Positions 6,918 through 13,314 of a DNA stretch of 14,391 bases are shown piece after piece. The DNA is from UBA7236 sp964638865 (GTDB taxonomy: Bacteria > Bacteroidota > Bacteroidia > Chitinophagales > BACL12). Where the stretch lies: NCBI GenBank assembly GCA_964638865.1, contig CAZXBG010000108.1, positions 1-14,391 on the forward strand. The letters run 5' to 3'. The notes below the pieces were generated by a model, which saw only the letters and a list, made by a program, of their open reading frames with translations, had not been told where the DNA came from and made no database searches. Every line of letters starts with the position of its first letter. The first letter of the stretch is position 1. A program made the position numbers and the translations under genes.

Positions 6918-8127
6918 GGGTCATTTTTATAATTTGGTTAACAATATCCAGGGCCACTTCCTTCTTACTCTTCAATTCAAAGTTAATCAGAGTTTTATTC
7001 TTGTCCAATATCGAAATTTTGTTCGAATCGAGCTGAAATCCCGCCCCAACATCCTCCAATGAGTTCAAAATGATCATATCCAGATGTTTGTCGTTCAGCT
7101 TTTTTTCTGCATTTGCCAAACCATCATTCGTTTCCAGCGCAAACCCTATTACCAGTTGTGAAACATCCTTTAATAAGGCCATTTCCTTCAAAATATCAGG
7201 TGTTCGTTTAAGTTGCAACATCATACCATTTCTATTATCGGCAGTCTTTTTAATTTTTTCTGCTGACGGATCTTCCGGTGTAAAATCTGCAACTGCAGCA
7301 GCTCCAATAAAAATGTCGCTTAACGGGAACTGTTTTAAACATGCCGCATACATTTGTTCCGCATTTGTTACCGGAATGGTTTCTATTGAAATGTCATTCG
7401 TGGTAACCTGAACAGGACCGTGTATTAAAGTAACCTCAGCACCTGCATCTGCAAAACATTCGGCTAAAGCAAAACCCATTTTTCCCGATGAATAATTTCC
7501 TATGAAACGAACCGGATCAATGGCTTCGTATGTGGGCCCTGCTGTTATCAATACTTTTTTCCCAATAAGTGGTTTTTCTATGGAGGAAAAGAATTTATGC
7601 AGTTGTTTAACAATATTTTCCGGTTCAGGCATTCTTCCATCTCCGAATAATCCGCTGGCCAATTCGCCACTTTCGGGTTGCAGAATAATATTGCCGTATT
7701 TAATTAAAGTGTCAATATTATTTTTTGTTGCAGGATGTTTCCACATATCGAGATCCATGGCCGGAGCAAGCATCACTTTACATCGGGAAGACAAATACGT
7801 TGCAAGTAAAAAATTATCACTTATTCCAGCAGCCATTTTTGCAATGGTATTTGCAGTTGCGGGAGCAATGAGAAAAATATCCGGCCACAATCCCGCTGAA
7901 ACATGATTGTTCCAGGTACCATCGCTGCTATTATAAAAGTCAACAGCAACGGGGTTTTTCGAAAGGGTGGAAAAAGTTAAGACCCCGATAAATGCTTTCG
8001 CATCCGGGGTCATAATTACTTTAACCTCTGCACCTTCCTTAATTAATAATCTGGTAAGATGAGCGCATTTGTAAGCGGAAATTCCTCCGCACACACCTAA
8101 CAGAATTTTTTTGCCCGCTAAGGACAT
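6910..8127 (-). CDS. coaBC: Bifunctional PPC decarboxylase / phosphopantothenate-cysteine ligase
   Basis: 405-residue CoaBC (Dfp), catalysing two steps of coenzyme A synthesis: joining 4'-phosphopantothenate to cysteine (CoaB, about 188-405) and FMN-dependent decarboxylation to 4'-phosphopantetheine (CoaC, 1-180). CoaC shows the FMN loop GVCGGISAYK (11-20) and His75 in NNHVSAG. The E. coli motif PxMNxxMW reads PAMDLDMW here, so Asn125 is Asp. The E. coli ACGD motif around Cys158 reads LASGLFGDGRM, so the Cys is Ser. CoaB shows ITAGPTYEAIDPVRFIGNYSSGKMGFA (about 194-220) and the KIKK lysines (291-294). The start overlaps the rpoZ stop as TAATG. Both substitutions may be normal for Bacteroidota; the gene looks intact. 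Confidence 0.96.
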   Translation of the reverse strand: MSLAGKKILLGVCGGISAYKCAHLTRLLIKEGAEVKVIMTPDAKAFIGVLTFSTLSKNPVAVDFYNSSDGTWNNHVSAGLWPDIFLIAPATANTIAKMAAGISDNFLLATYLSSRCKVMLAPAMDLDMWKHPATKNNIDTLIKYGNIILQPESGELASGLFGDGRMPEPENIVKQLHKFFSSIEKPLIGKKVLITAGPTYEAIDPVRFIGNYSSGKMGFALAECFADAGAEVTLIHGPVQVTTNDISIETIPVTNAEQMYAACLKQFPLSDIFIGAAAVADFTPEDPSAEKIKKTADNRNGMMLQLKRTPDILKEMALLKDVSQLVIGFALETNDGLANAEKKLNDKHLDMIILNSLEDVGAGFQLDSNKISILDKNKTLINFELKSKKEVALDIVNQIIKMTHA

Positions 8128-8495
8128 TATTTTATTTCTTTTACTTCTTTTATTTCAGCAACAGGAGCAGCAGTTTCGCGTTCGCGCCAGTATAATTTCT
8201 CTTCTAAAAATTCATCTAATGCTACGATAGTTGCCTTAGGTAATTTTTCATAGAATCTTGAGATCTCTATCTGTTCGCGATTTTCAAACACCTCTTCCAA
8301 ATTGTCCTGATGTGTTGCAAATTCTTCCAGCTTGCTGTGTAATTCTGTGCGAATCAACTGCGTGATCTGCTCAGAACGTTTAGAGATCATATGAATAGAT
8401 TGATAGATGTTTCCGGAAACATTCTGGATATCTTTCAAACTTTGCACCTCTATTTGAGGTGATAATTGCGTATTAATCTTCTTTAGTGAACTCAT
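8127..8495 (-). CDS. rpoZ: RNA polymerase omega subunit, Bacteroidota type
   Basis: 122-residue RpoZ/Rpb6-like omega subunit, which binds the beta' subunit and helps RNA polymerase assemble. The core NIYQSIHMISKRSEQI (about 29-44) matches the omega helix. The segment LEEVFENREQIEISRFYEKLPKAT (about 66-89) is typical of the longer Bacteroidota form. The C-terminus (108-122) is Glu/Lys-rich and probably disordered. Translation starts at an ATG lying 23 nt inside the 3' end of bamD, and the stop overlaps the coaBC start by one base, so it depends on the bamD transcript. Its place between bamD and coaBC is the usual Bacteroidota order and strengthens the call. Confidence 0.9.
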   Translation of the reverse strand: MSSLKKINTQLSPQIEVQSLKDIQNVSGNIYQSIHMISKRSEQITQLIRTELHSKLEEFATHQDNLEEVFENREQIEISRFYEKLPKATIVALDEFLEEKLYWRERETAAPVAEIKEVKEIK

Positions 8496-9327
8496 TACAA
8501 TTTATTTTATAGGTATTAATTTCGGTTAATGCTTTTTTTTGAAGATCTATACTTCGCTCCTGAAGCGATTTTGCCTGATCATCCTTTTTACTTTCGGGAT
8601 ATCTGGAAATAAAATCCTGATAACTTTCCACTGCTTTATCATATCGCTCCTCTTTACGGCAAATCACACTTTGACCTGCATAATTAAAATAGCTGCTTAA
8701 TATCTTAAAACTGATATCTTCCGCATCTTTAGTATCGGGAAATTGCAGTAAAACGTTGTTAAAAGTAATTGCTGCTGCCTGATAATCTTCCGTTGCATAA
8801 TAAAGTTCCGCACTGTATATCAGTTTCTCCTCAAGTTTGGCTCTTAGTGTATCCATATAAGCATTTGCTTTCGGGGCTAAGGAACTTGTCGGATATACAT
8901 CGATAAAATATTGAAAAGCTTCAATGGATTTATACGAATAGGTTTGATCCAACTGATAACGCGGTGATGCATCATACATTGATCTTGCACTCATATACAG
9001 CGTTTCTTCTGCTTCTCCCGAAAGAGGAAATGTTACAAAAACCTGTTTGAACAAGGTGGCTGCAGAAAAAAAATCGCCCTGACCATAATAACAATAGGCC
9101 ATGTAATATCTTATCTGTTTTTCTTCTGCGGAACCTATCTTCACGGTTAGCAACTGATCCAGCAATGGCAGGGCACGGGCGTAGTCGCCTTTGTTGTAGT
9201 ATTCCTTCGCTTTTACGTACTTTAATTCAAAGTCGTCGCTCTTCAATATTTTATCATATTGACATCCGGTGAAAACTCCGAAAGAAAGTAGTATAATTGT
9301 GATGGCAATTACCCTTGTCTTATGCAT
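8473..9327 (-). CDS. bamD: Outer membrane protein assembly factor BamD
   Basis: 284-residue outer-membrane lipoprotein of the BAM complex, which folds beta-barrel proteins into the outer membrane. The N-terminus is a lipoprotein signal with the lipobox FTGC, so Cys22 becomes the lipidated first residue. After it come TPR-like helical repeats: AKEYYNKGDYARALPLLDQLL (about 40-60), MAYCYYGQGDFFSAATLFKQVF (75-96), EAFQYFIDVYPTS, and KAVESYQDFISRYPES near the C-terminus. The length fits BamD/YfiO. First gene of a four-gene overlapping transcript (bamD - rpoZ - coaBC - DUF4835), divergent from the oxoamine synthase gene. The promoter box TAACTTTG lies 8 nt before the ATG. Confidence 0.92.
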   Translation of the reverse strand: MHKTRVIAITIILLSFGVFTGCQYDKILKSDDFELKYVKAKEYYNKGDYARALPLLDQLLTVKIGSAEEKQIRYYMAYCYYGQGDFFSAATLFKQVFVTFPLSGEAEETLYMSARSMYDASPRYQLDQTYSYKSIEAFQYFIDVYPTSSLAPKANAYMDTLRAKLEEKLIYSAELYYATEDYQAAAITFNNVLLQFPDTKDAEDISFKILSSYFNYAGQSVICRKEERYDKAVESYQDFISRYPESKKDDQAKSLQERSIDLQKKALTEINTYKINCNEFTKED

Positions 9328-9335
9328 AAGAGGCG

Positions 9336-9343
9336 CAAAGTTA
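9336..9343 (-). promoter_or_regulatory. -7 promoter box of the bamD operon, TAACTTTG
   Basis: Exact TAnnTTTG match on the minus strand, separated by 8 nt from the bamD ATG. This would give a leader of only a few bases for the four-gene transcript. No -33 TTG is evident at standard distance. Confidence 0.5.
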
Positions 9344-9423
9344 ATAAATATAAACGGTAAACGTAAGTATCGTATTTTTATTGAAAACTTAGCCTAAAAT
9401 TTTTTAGACCAAGTTTAACGTAA

Positions 9424-9431
9424 TATCTTTG
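9424..9431 (+). promoter_or_regulatory. -7 promoter box of the oxoamine synthase gene, TATCTTTG
   Basis: Exact TAnnTTTG match 33 nt before the ATG at 9465, giving a normal leader of about 25-30 nt. The leader has no strong Shine-Dalgarno sequence, as is usual in Bacteroidota. Confidence 0.55.
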
Positions 9432-9464
9432 CACACTTTTTAGAGTAACAACCAAAATAACGCT

Positions 9465-10706
9465 ATGGATATTTTTGACAAATTACGGAAAGACAGAGGC
9501 CCTTTAGGCAAATGGAGCGATGTGGCTCATGGATATATGATGTTCCCGAAATTGGAAGGAGAGATAGGGCCCCGTATGTTTTTCAGAGGAAAGGAGCGCA
9601 TTACCTGGAGTTTGAATAATTACCTCGGACTCGCAAATCACCCGGAGGTGAGAAAAGTAGATGCGGAAGCTGCAGCGCAATGGGGAATGGCATTTCCGAT
9701 GGGAAGCCGCATGATGAGCGGGAATTCTGATCAGCACGAACAACTGGAAAATGAATTGAGTGCCTTTGTGATGAAGGAAGATACTTTTCTGTTAAACTAT
9801 GGTTATCAGGGTATTATGAGCGCCATTGATGCAATTTGTAACCGTCACGATGTGATCGTTTACGATGCGGAAAGTCATGCATGTATCATTGATGGCGTGC
9901 GCTTACACCAGGGAAAAAGATTTGTTTATCGACACAACGACATCGAAAATTGTGAAGTGCAACTTAAACGCGCTACCGAATTGATACAGGGAACTCCCGG
10001 AGGAATTCTCGTGATCACAGAGGGTGTTTTCGGAATGGGTGGTGATCAGGGTAAATTAAAAGAAGTAGTTGAACTCAAAAAGAAATATGATTTCCGCTTG
10101 TTGGTGGATGATGCTCATGGTTTTGGAACAATGGGAGAAACGGGAGCAGGAACAGGAGAAGCACAGGGATGTCAGGATGGAATCGACCTCTATTTTTCTA
10201 CTTTTGCTAAATCAATGGCAAGTATTGGAGCATTTATTTCGGGTGAAAAAGCTGTCATCTGGAATTTGAGATATAATTTACGTTCACAGATCTACGCTAA
10301 ATCATTACCCATGCCTATTGTGATCGGCAATTTAAAACGATTGGAATTATTGCGCAGCAAACCTGAACTCAAAGCAAAACTCTGGGAAAATGTAAATAAA
10401 CTCCAGGAAGGTTTTAAAAGTAGAGGTTTTGATCTCGGAAAAACAAATAGTCCTGTAACTCCTGTATTTTTAAAGGTGAGTATTCCCGAAACAATTAACC
10501 TTGTGGTTGACCTGAGAGAAAATCACGGCATTTTCTGTTCAGCTGTTACTTATCCGGTTATTCCTAAAGGAATGCTCATGTTGAGGATAATTCCAACTTC
10601 ATCACATTCCGATGAAGAAATTCGATTAACTCTTGAGGCGTTTGAGGCAATACGGGAGAAAATTGAAAGCGGAGTATATCTTGCACAGGAATTGGCAAAG
10701 GTTTAA
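9465..10706 (+). CDS. PLP-dependent alpha-oxoamine synthase (KBL/SPT-like)
   Basis: 413-residue pyridoxal-phosphate enzyme of the alpha-oxoamine synthase family, which condenses an amino acid with an acyl-CoA or acyl-ACP. Visible: SLNNYLGLANHP (49-60); SRMMSGNSDQHEQLE (81-95); SHACIIDG with His138, which stacks on PLP; DDAHGFGTMGETGAG with Asp215/His218; and FSTFAKSMAS with the Schiff-base Lys249. The family includes glycine C-acetyltransferase (KBL), serine palmitoyltransferase (SPT), AONS and cysteate acyltransferase for sulfonolipids. The sequence resembles a Bacteroidota-specific group usually labelled KBL-like or SPT; the substrate cannot be fixed by reading. No threonine dehydrogenase gene is adjacent, so a threonine-degradation role is not supported here. 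It stands alone on the plus strand, divergent from bamD. Confidence 0.88.
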   Translation: MDIFDKLRKDRGPLGKWSDVAHGYMMFPKLEGEIGPRMFFRGKERITWSLNNYLGLANHPEVRKVDAEAAAQWGMAFPMGSRMMSGNSDQHEQLENELSAFVMKEDTFLLNYGYQGIMSAIDAICNRHDVIVYDAESHACIIDGVRLHQGKRFVYRHNDIENCEVQLKRATELIQGTPGGILVITEGVFGMGGDQGKLKEVVELKKKYDFRLLVDDAHGFGTMGETGAGTGEAQGCQDGIDLYFSTFAKSMASIGAFISGEKAVIWNLRYNLRSQIYAKSLPMPIVIGNLKRLELLRSKPELKAKLWENVNKLQEGFKSRGFDLGKTNSPVTPVFLKVSIPETINLVVDLRENHGIFCSAVTYPVIPKGMLMLRIIPTSSHSDEEIRLTLEAFEAIREKIESGVYLAQELAKV

Positions 10707-10769
10707 CCTTTATTAGCATCTTATTATTCCTTTTTAACAAATTTGCGAACCAATTAAAATTATCTGTAA

Positions 10770-10797
10770 TTGAACCTGCAGGTAATGGTAATTTTTG
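10770..10797 (+). promoter_or_regulatory. Possible promoter of the histone H1-like gene
   Basis: TTG at 10770-10772 and TAATTTTTG at 10789-10797. The -7 match has one extra base relative to TAnnTTTG and the 16-nt spacing is at the short end. Position, 23 nt before the ATG at 10821, is reasonable. Confidence 0.3.
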
Positions 10798-10820
10798 TAA
10801 TTTTAAACACATATTTTTTT

Positions 10821-11009
10821 ATGAACATGCAACAGAAATTTAACCAACTCAAATCCCTCATTAACCTTGCAGAAGAAGACATGCAAAAATTTACTACTAA
10901 AGGAAACAAAACCGCAGGAACGAGGCTGCGAAAATCGTTGCAGGATATAAAAGATATCTCTACAGAAATAAGAAAAGAAATTTTGGAATCTCGAAAAATG
11001 AAAGCCTAA
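10821..11009 (+). CDS. Histone H1-like DNA-binding protein
   Basis: 62-residue basic protein matching the small Hc1-like histone family of Bacteroidota. The key stretch FTTKGNKTAGTRLRKSLQDI (about residues 25-44) is the family signature, and the ends are Lys/Arg-rich. It presumably binds DNA non-specifically and contributes to nucleoid packing; this is a family-level inference. The ATG at 10821 (MNMQQKF) is chosen because 17 further in-frame codons upstream encode a hydrophobic stretch not seen in the family and overlap the likely promoter. A second ATG two codons later is also possible. It follows the oxoamine synthase gene by 114 nt and probably has its own promoter. Confidence 0.85.
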   Translation: MNMQQKFNQLKSLINLAEEDMQKFTTKGNKTAGTRLRKSLQDIKDISTEIRKEILESRKMKA

Positions 11010-11013
11010 ACCA

Positions 11014-11034
11014 ATTGATAATTGACAATTGAGA
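11014..11034. repeat. Heptamer tract, ATTGATA-ATTGACA-ATTGAGA
   Basis: Three tandem 7-bp units with the constant core ATTGA, starting 4 nt after the stop codon of the histone-like gene. The inverse complement of the same unit family appears at 11721-11748. Confidence 0.8.
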
Positions 11035-11081
11035 ATGAGGGCATTAAATTGGGAGGAAAATAATAGATATTATTGGATGAA

Positions 11082-11102
11082 GAATGGAGAATTGAAAATG
11101 GA
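11082..11102. repeat. Heptamer tract, GAATGGA-GAATTGA-AAATGGA
   Basis: Three consecutive degenerate units of RAATKGA. On the opposite strand this reads as the TCCATTC family found at 12753-12766. Confidence 0.65.
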
Positions 11103-11142
11103 GTTTACCTAGAAGGAAAATAATATAAAATAATGGGGTTTT

Positions 11143-11170
11143 AATGAACAATTTTTAATTGACAATTGGG
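11143..11170. repeat. Heptamer tract, AATGAAC-AATTTTT-AATTGAC-AATTGGG
   Basis: Four degenerate 7-bp units, each beginning AAT, at 11143, 11150, 11157 and 11164. This is the weakest of the heptamer tracts by sequence identity, but the phase is exact. Confidence 0.5.
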
Positions 11171-11197
11171 GTCTAAATTGGGAAAAAATATTTGAAC

Positions 11198-11224
11198 TAT
11201 CAATTAATCAGTATTTAATTGATA
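11198..11224. promoter_or_regulatory. 10-bp inverted repeat overlapping a promoter box
   Basis: TATCAATTAA (11198-11207) and TTAATTGATA (11215-11224) are perfect inverted copies with a 7-nt loop. The right arm overlaps the first two bases of TACTTTTG (11223-11230), where an operator would sit. The DNA is AT-rich, so chance is possible. Confidence 0.35.
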
Positions 11225-11230
11225 CTTTTG
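11223..11230 (+). promoter_or_regulatory. -7 promoter box of the four-helix-bundle gene, TACTTTTG
   Basis: Exact TAnnTTTG match 33 nt before the ATG at 11264. TTTG at 11191-11194 is about 28 nt upstream, longer than the usual -33 spacing. Confidence 0.4.
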
Positions 11231-11263
11231 AAAAAAGCATATTGATAATTTAAATTAAATGTG

Positions 11264-11621
11264 ATGAAGGGAAATGTGGTGCGAGAAAAAAGTATCGTTT
11301 TTGCTATAGATATTGTTAATGGCTGAGGAATTACAAGAGAAAAAAGAATTTATTATCTCCAAACAATTATTGCGCTCCGGAGTTTCTATCGGTGCATTGG
11401 TAAGAGAAGCAGAACAAGCGGAAAGTAACAAAGATTTTATACATAAACTATCCATCTCTTTGAAAGAAGCGCATGAAACTGAATACTGGTTGGAGTTGCT
11501 TTTTAAAACAAATTATTTTACAAAGGAAAAATTCGAGGAATTGTTAAGCAAGACCGGCGAGTTGATACGTATTTTAACAAGTATAATTAAGACTTCAAAA
11601 TTAAAACTTATGGTTAATTAA
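11264..11621 (+). pseudogene. Four-helix-bundle (S23/23S rRNA IVS-type) protein, frameshifted
   Basis: The family normally starts with a segment like MKxNxxxxKSFxFAxxIV followed by EKKEFxxSKQLLRSGxSIGAxVxEA. Here the ATG at 11264 encodes MKGNVVREKSIVFAIDIVN and then hits TGA at 11324. The rest of the protein (AEELQEKKEF, SKQLLRSGVSIGALVREAEQA, SISLKEAHETEYWLELL, ending ILTSIIKTSK) is in another frame to 11621. The break is at 11321, equal to loss of two bases or gain of one; alignment by eye with the family favours a two-base loss in a Leu codon. A 100-102-residue product could still start at TTG 11313 or ATG 11319 but would lack the first ~19 residues. These proteins form helical pentamers of unclear function and often sit as single mobile-looking genes. 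Confidence 0.8.
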
Positions 11622-11720
11622 CGATCACTATTTTAAATAAAGTCATTTTATAACATATTATAAAAATAATTAATCTTGCAAATAGTCATTGTGCAAGTTA
11701 GCATATAAATGGCAGATAAA

Positions 11721-11748
11721 ATTGTCAATTGTCAATTCTCAATTCCCT
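11721..11748. repeat. Heptamer tract at the 3' end of dapA
   Basis: Units ATTGTCA, ATTGTCA, ATTCTCA, ATTCCCT at 11721, 11728, 11735 and 11742. Most of the tract lies inside dapA and encodes its last codons (LRIDN) and TGA stop. Confidence 0.85.
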
Positions 11749-12642
11749 CCCGATTTTACTTTGAAGTTCGTCACTCACTTTAAAGAGCGGCAATCTAACC
11801 TTTTCGCCACAAATGCCTATTTGTTTAAGCGCTGCTTTTACGCCAGCAGGGCTTCCTTCTTTAAATATAAGTTCAGTGAAATTAAGAAGGTCGAGATGTA
11901 ATTTATTTGCAGCAATAAAATCTTGGTTTAAACTTAAACGCACCATTTCAGTAAATGGTTTAGGCAAAACATTTGCAACAACGGAAATAACACCTTTCAT
12001 TCCTGTTGCAATAAATGGCAATGTAATTGGATCGTCACCACTGATCACCAAAAATTGTTTTGGAGCATCGCGGATTATTTTCATACACTGCATAAAGTTG
12101 CCGCTCGCCTCTTTTATGGCAATTACATTATTGGTATCCTTTGTTATGCGCAAAGTGGTTTCTGCTTCCATGTTAGAGCTTGTTCTGCCGGGAACGTTAT
12201 ATAAAATAATTGGGAGGCTGGCATTTTTATCAATTTCAATATAATGATGGTATATTCCTTCCTGTGAGGGTTTGTTATAATATGGTGATGCAATTAATAT
12301 CGCTTCCATATTATTTTCAGAAGTTTTGCCTGCTGTATATTTTTTAATCGAGCGGATGATCTCCGCAGTATTATTTCCGCCGAAACCGCCAACAACCGGC
12401 ACTCTTTTATTGGCTATTTTAACAGTAAAATCAAGAATCGAAAATCTTTCCTCCTCACTTAGTGTCGAACTCTCCCCTGTTGTTCCCATGCTAACCAAAT
12501 ATTCCACCCCACCTGAAATTACATGTTCAATTAATTTCTCCAATCCCGAAAAATCAATACTATCGTCTTCCCTAAACGGAGTAACCAAAGCAACCCCTGT
12601 TCCTATAAATTTGTTTAATATATTTTGATTGTAGTTATGCAT
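11725..12642 (-). CDS. dapA: 4-hydroxy-tetrahydrodipicolinate synthase
   Basis: 305-residue TIM-barrel aldolase that condenses pyruvate with aspartate semialdehyde, the first committed step to diaminopimelate and lysine. Catalytic residues are in place: GTTGES at 53-58 (Thr54/Thr55), SPYYNKPSQEG at 119-129, LYNVPGRT at 147-154 (Tyr148, Arg153) and AIKEAS at 175-180 with the Schiff-base Lys177. The segment AGKTSENNMEA at 104-114 is slightly longer than in E. coli. The ATG at 12642 gives a ten-residue lead before FIGTGVALVTPF. The last five residues LRIDN and the stop are encoded by an intergenic-type 7-bp repeat, so the natural end has probably been replaced. It is 126 nt from the DUF6913-like gene, with repeats between; a weak TACAATTG box lies upstream at 12663-12656. 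Confidence 0.96.
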   Translation of the reverse strand: MHNYNQNILNKFIGTGVALVTPFREDDSIDFSGLEKLIEHVISGGVEYLVSMGTTGESSTLSEEERFSILDFTVKIANKRVPVVGGFGGNNTAEIIRSIKKYTAGKTSENNMEAILIASPYYNKPSQEGIYHHYIEIDKNASLPIILYNVPGRTSSNMEAETTLRITKDTNNVIAIKEASGNFMQCMKIIRDAPKQFLVISGDDPITLPFIATGMKGVISVVANVLPKPFTEMVRLSLNQDFIAANKLHLDLLNFTELIFKEGSPAGVKAALKQIGICGEKVRLPLFKVSDELQSKIGRELRIDN

Positions 12643-12672
12643 TGTTTTTATTTTTCAATTGTAAAGGGTTTG

Positions 12673-12720
12673 GGGTCAGGAGTCAAGGGTCAATAGTCAT
12701 TAGTTAATAGTTATTGGTCG
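12673..12720. repeat. Heptamer tract, seven GTYA-anchored units
   Basis: The tetramer GTCA/GTTA/GTCG starts at 12675, 12682, 12689, 12696, 12703, 12710 and 12717, an exact 7-bp phase over seven units, while the other three bases of each unit vary. This is the longest tract in the window. Confidence 0.85.
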
Positions 12721-12726
12721 AGGTGG

Positions 12727-12744
12727 TCCCGATAGCTATCGGGA
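12727..12744. repeat. Perfect 18-bp palindrome TCCCGATAGCTATCGGGA
   Basis: Complete two-fold symmetry with no loop, between dapA and the DUF6913-like gene, directly after a heptamer tract. I recall this sequence as recurrent in Bacteroidota intergenic DNA. The half-site TATCGGG occurs twice in tandem at 14331-14344. It has no T-run, so it is not a typical terminator. Confidence 0.85.
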
Positions 12745-12752
12745 GCTGTTTA

Positions 12753-12784
12753 ATTCTCCATTCTCCATTCAATTCCCATTCCCC
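12753..12784. repeat. Heptamer tract at the 3' end of the DUF6913-like gene
   Basis: ATTCTCC at 12753 and 12760, then ATTC-led units with less regular spacing (ATTCAA, ATTCCC, ATTCCC). The part from 12769 encodes the last residues and stop of the gene on the minus strand. Confidence 0.65.
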
Positions 12785-13302
12785 TTCACCATTCTCAAAT
12801 ACCTCTCCACTTGTTCCAGATAGTCATATACATTTTCATTATCCATGTGCATCATAAAATCGTAACAATAAGTTTTTTTATCATCAAATTTACCGATACG
12901 CAATTTTGCTTTGGAGTAGGTAGAAACATATTCAAGTGGACGAATTGTTTTCATGGAAGTATTGATCAGTACATCAAATTCACGTTCAATAAAATGTTTA
13001 ATCTTCGGTGCTTTTGGAATTCCGAACCAATTCATATCTTTTTGAGTGATCCAGATAATTTCTTCTTGTTCAAATGGGGGTAATTTTTTTACATAACCGA
13101 AAAAGAATAGTTTTTTTCCATCCGCTGCATATTTATGTACTGTATTTAATAATTCACGTAAAGCAATGGGGTTGGATCCATCCACTAAAAATGCCATGGA
13201 TTTTATTTGATCATATTCTATTGTTTGTCTTGCATGGGTATCTGTATAAGGTTTGGAGCGTATAAATCTCCCGAACAGACTATTTTTTATTTTTCTTATC
13301 AC
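12769..13302 (-). CDS. DUF6913-like conserved hypothetical protein
   Basis: 177-residue cytoplasmic protein with no signal or membrane segment. It resembles a Bacteroidota-restricted family, DUF6913 as I recall, often found beside dapA or accA; its function is unknown. Visible segments: a basic N-terminus (MIRKIKNSLFGRFIRSKPY), an alpha/beta core with AFLVDGSNPIALRELLNTVHKY (about 37-58), LFFFGYVKK (65-73), FDVLINTSMKTIRPLEYVSTYSKAKLRIG (about 109-137), and DNENVYDYLEQVERYLRMV near the end. The start is a GTG at 13302, 12 nt after the accA stop; no in-frame ATG lies in that gap. The tail GNGN and stop fall in a repeat tract. Probably co-transcribed with accA. Confidence 0.75.
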   Translation of the reverse strand: MIRKIKNSLFGRFIRSKPYTDTHARQTIEYDQIKSMAFLVDGSNPIALRELLNTVHKYAADGKKLFFFGYVKKLPPFEQEEIIWITQKDMNWFGIPKAPKIKHFIEREFDVLINTSMKTIRPLEYVSTYSKAKLRIGKFDDKKTYCYDFMMHMDNENVYDYLEQVERYLRMVKGNGN

Positions 13303-13314
13303 TATAATTTATAA

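Larger units (their letters stand above)
11010..11263. other. Intergenic region rich in 7-bp repeats
   Basis: Very AT-rich gap between the histone-like gene and the broken four-helix-bundle gene. It contains three separate heptamer tracts (11014-11034, 11082-11102, 11143-11170), a 10-bp inverted repeat (11198-11224) and a TACTTTTG box (11223-11230). No coding sequence was recognised. Confidence 0.5.

Noticed and set aside
10697..10711. AAAGGTTTAACCTTT hairpin at the oxoamine synthase stop as a terminator
   Set aside because: The stem is only 6-7 bp of mostly A-T pairs, includes the stop codon, and no T-run follows directly.
11675..11697. CTTGCA/TGCAAG hairpin as a terminator
   Set aside because: Six-bp stem with an 11-nt loop and no T-run on either strand.
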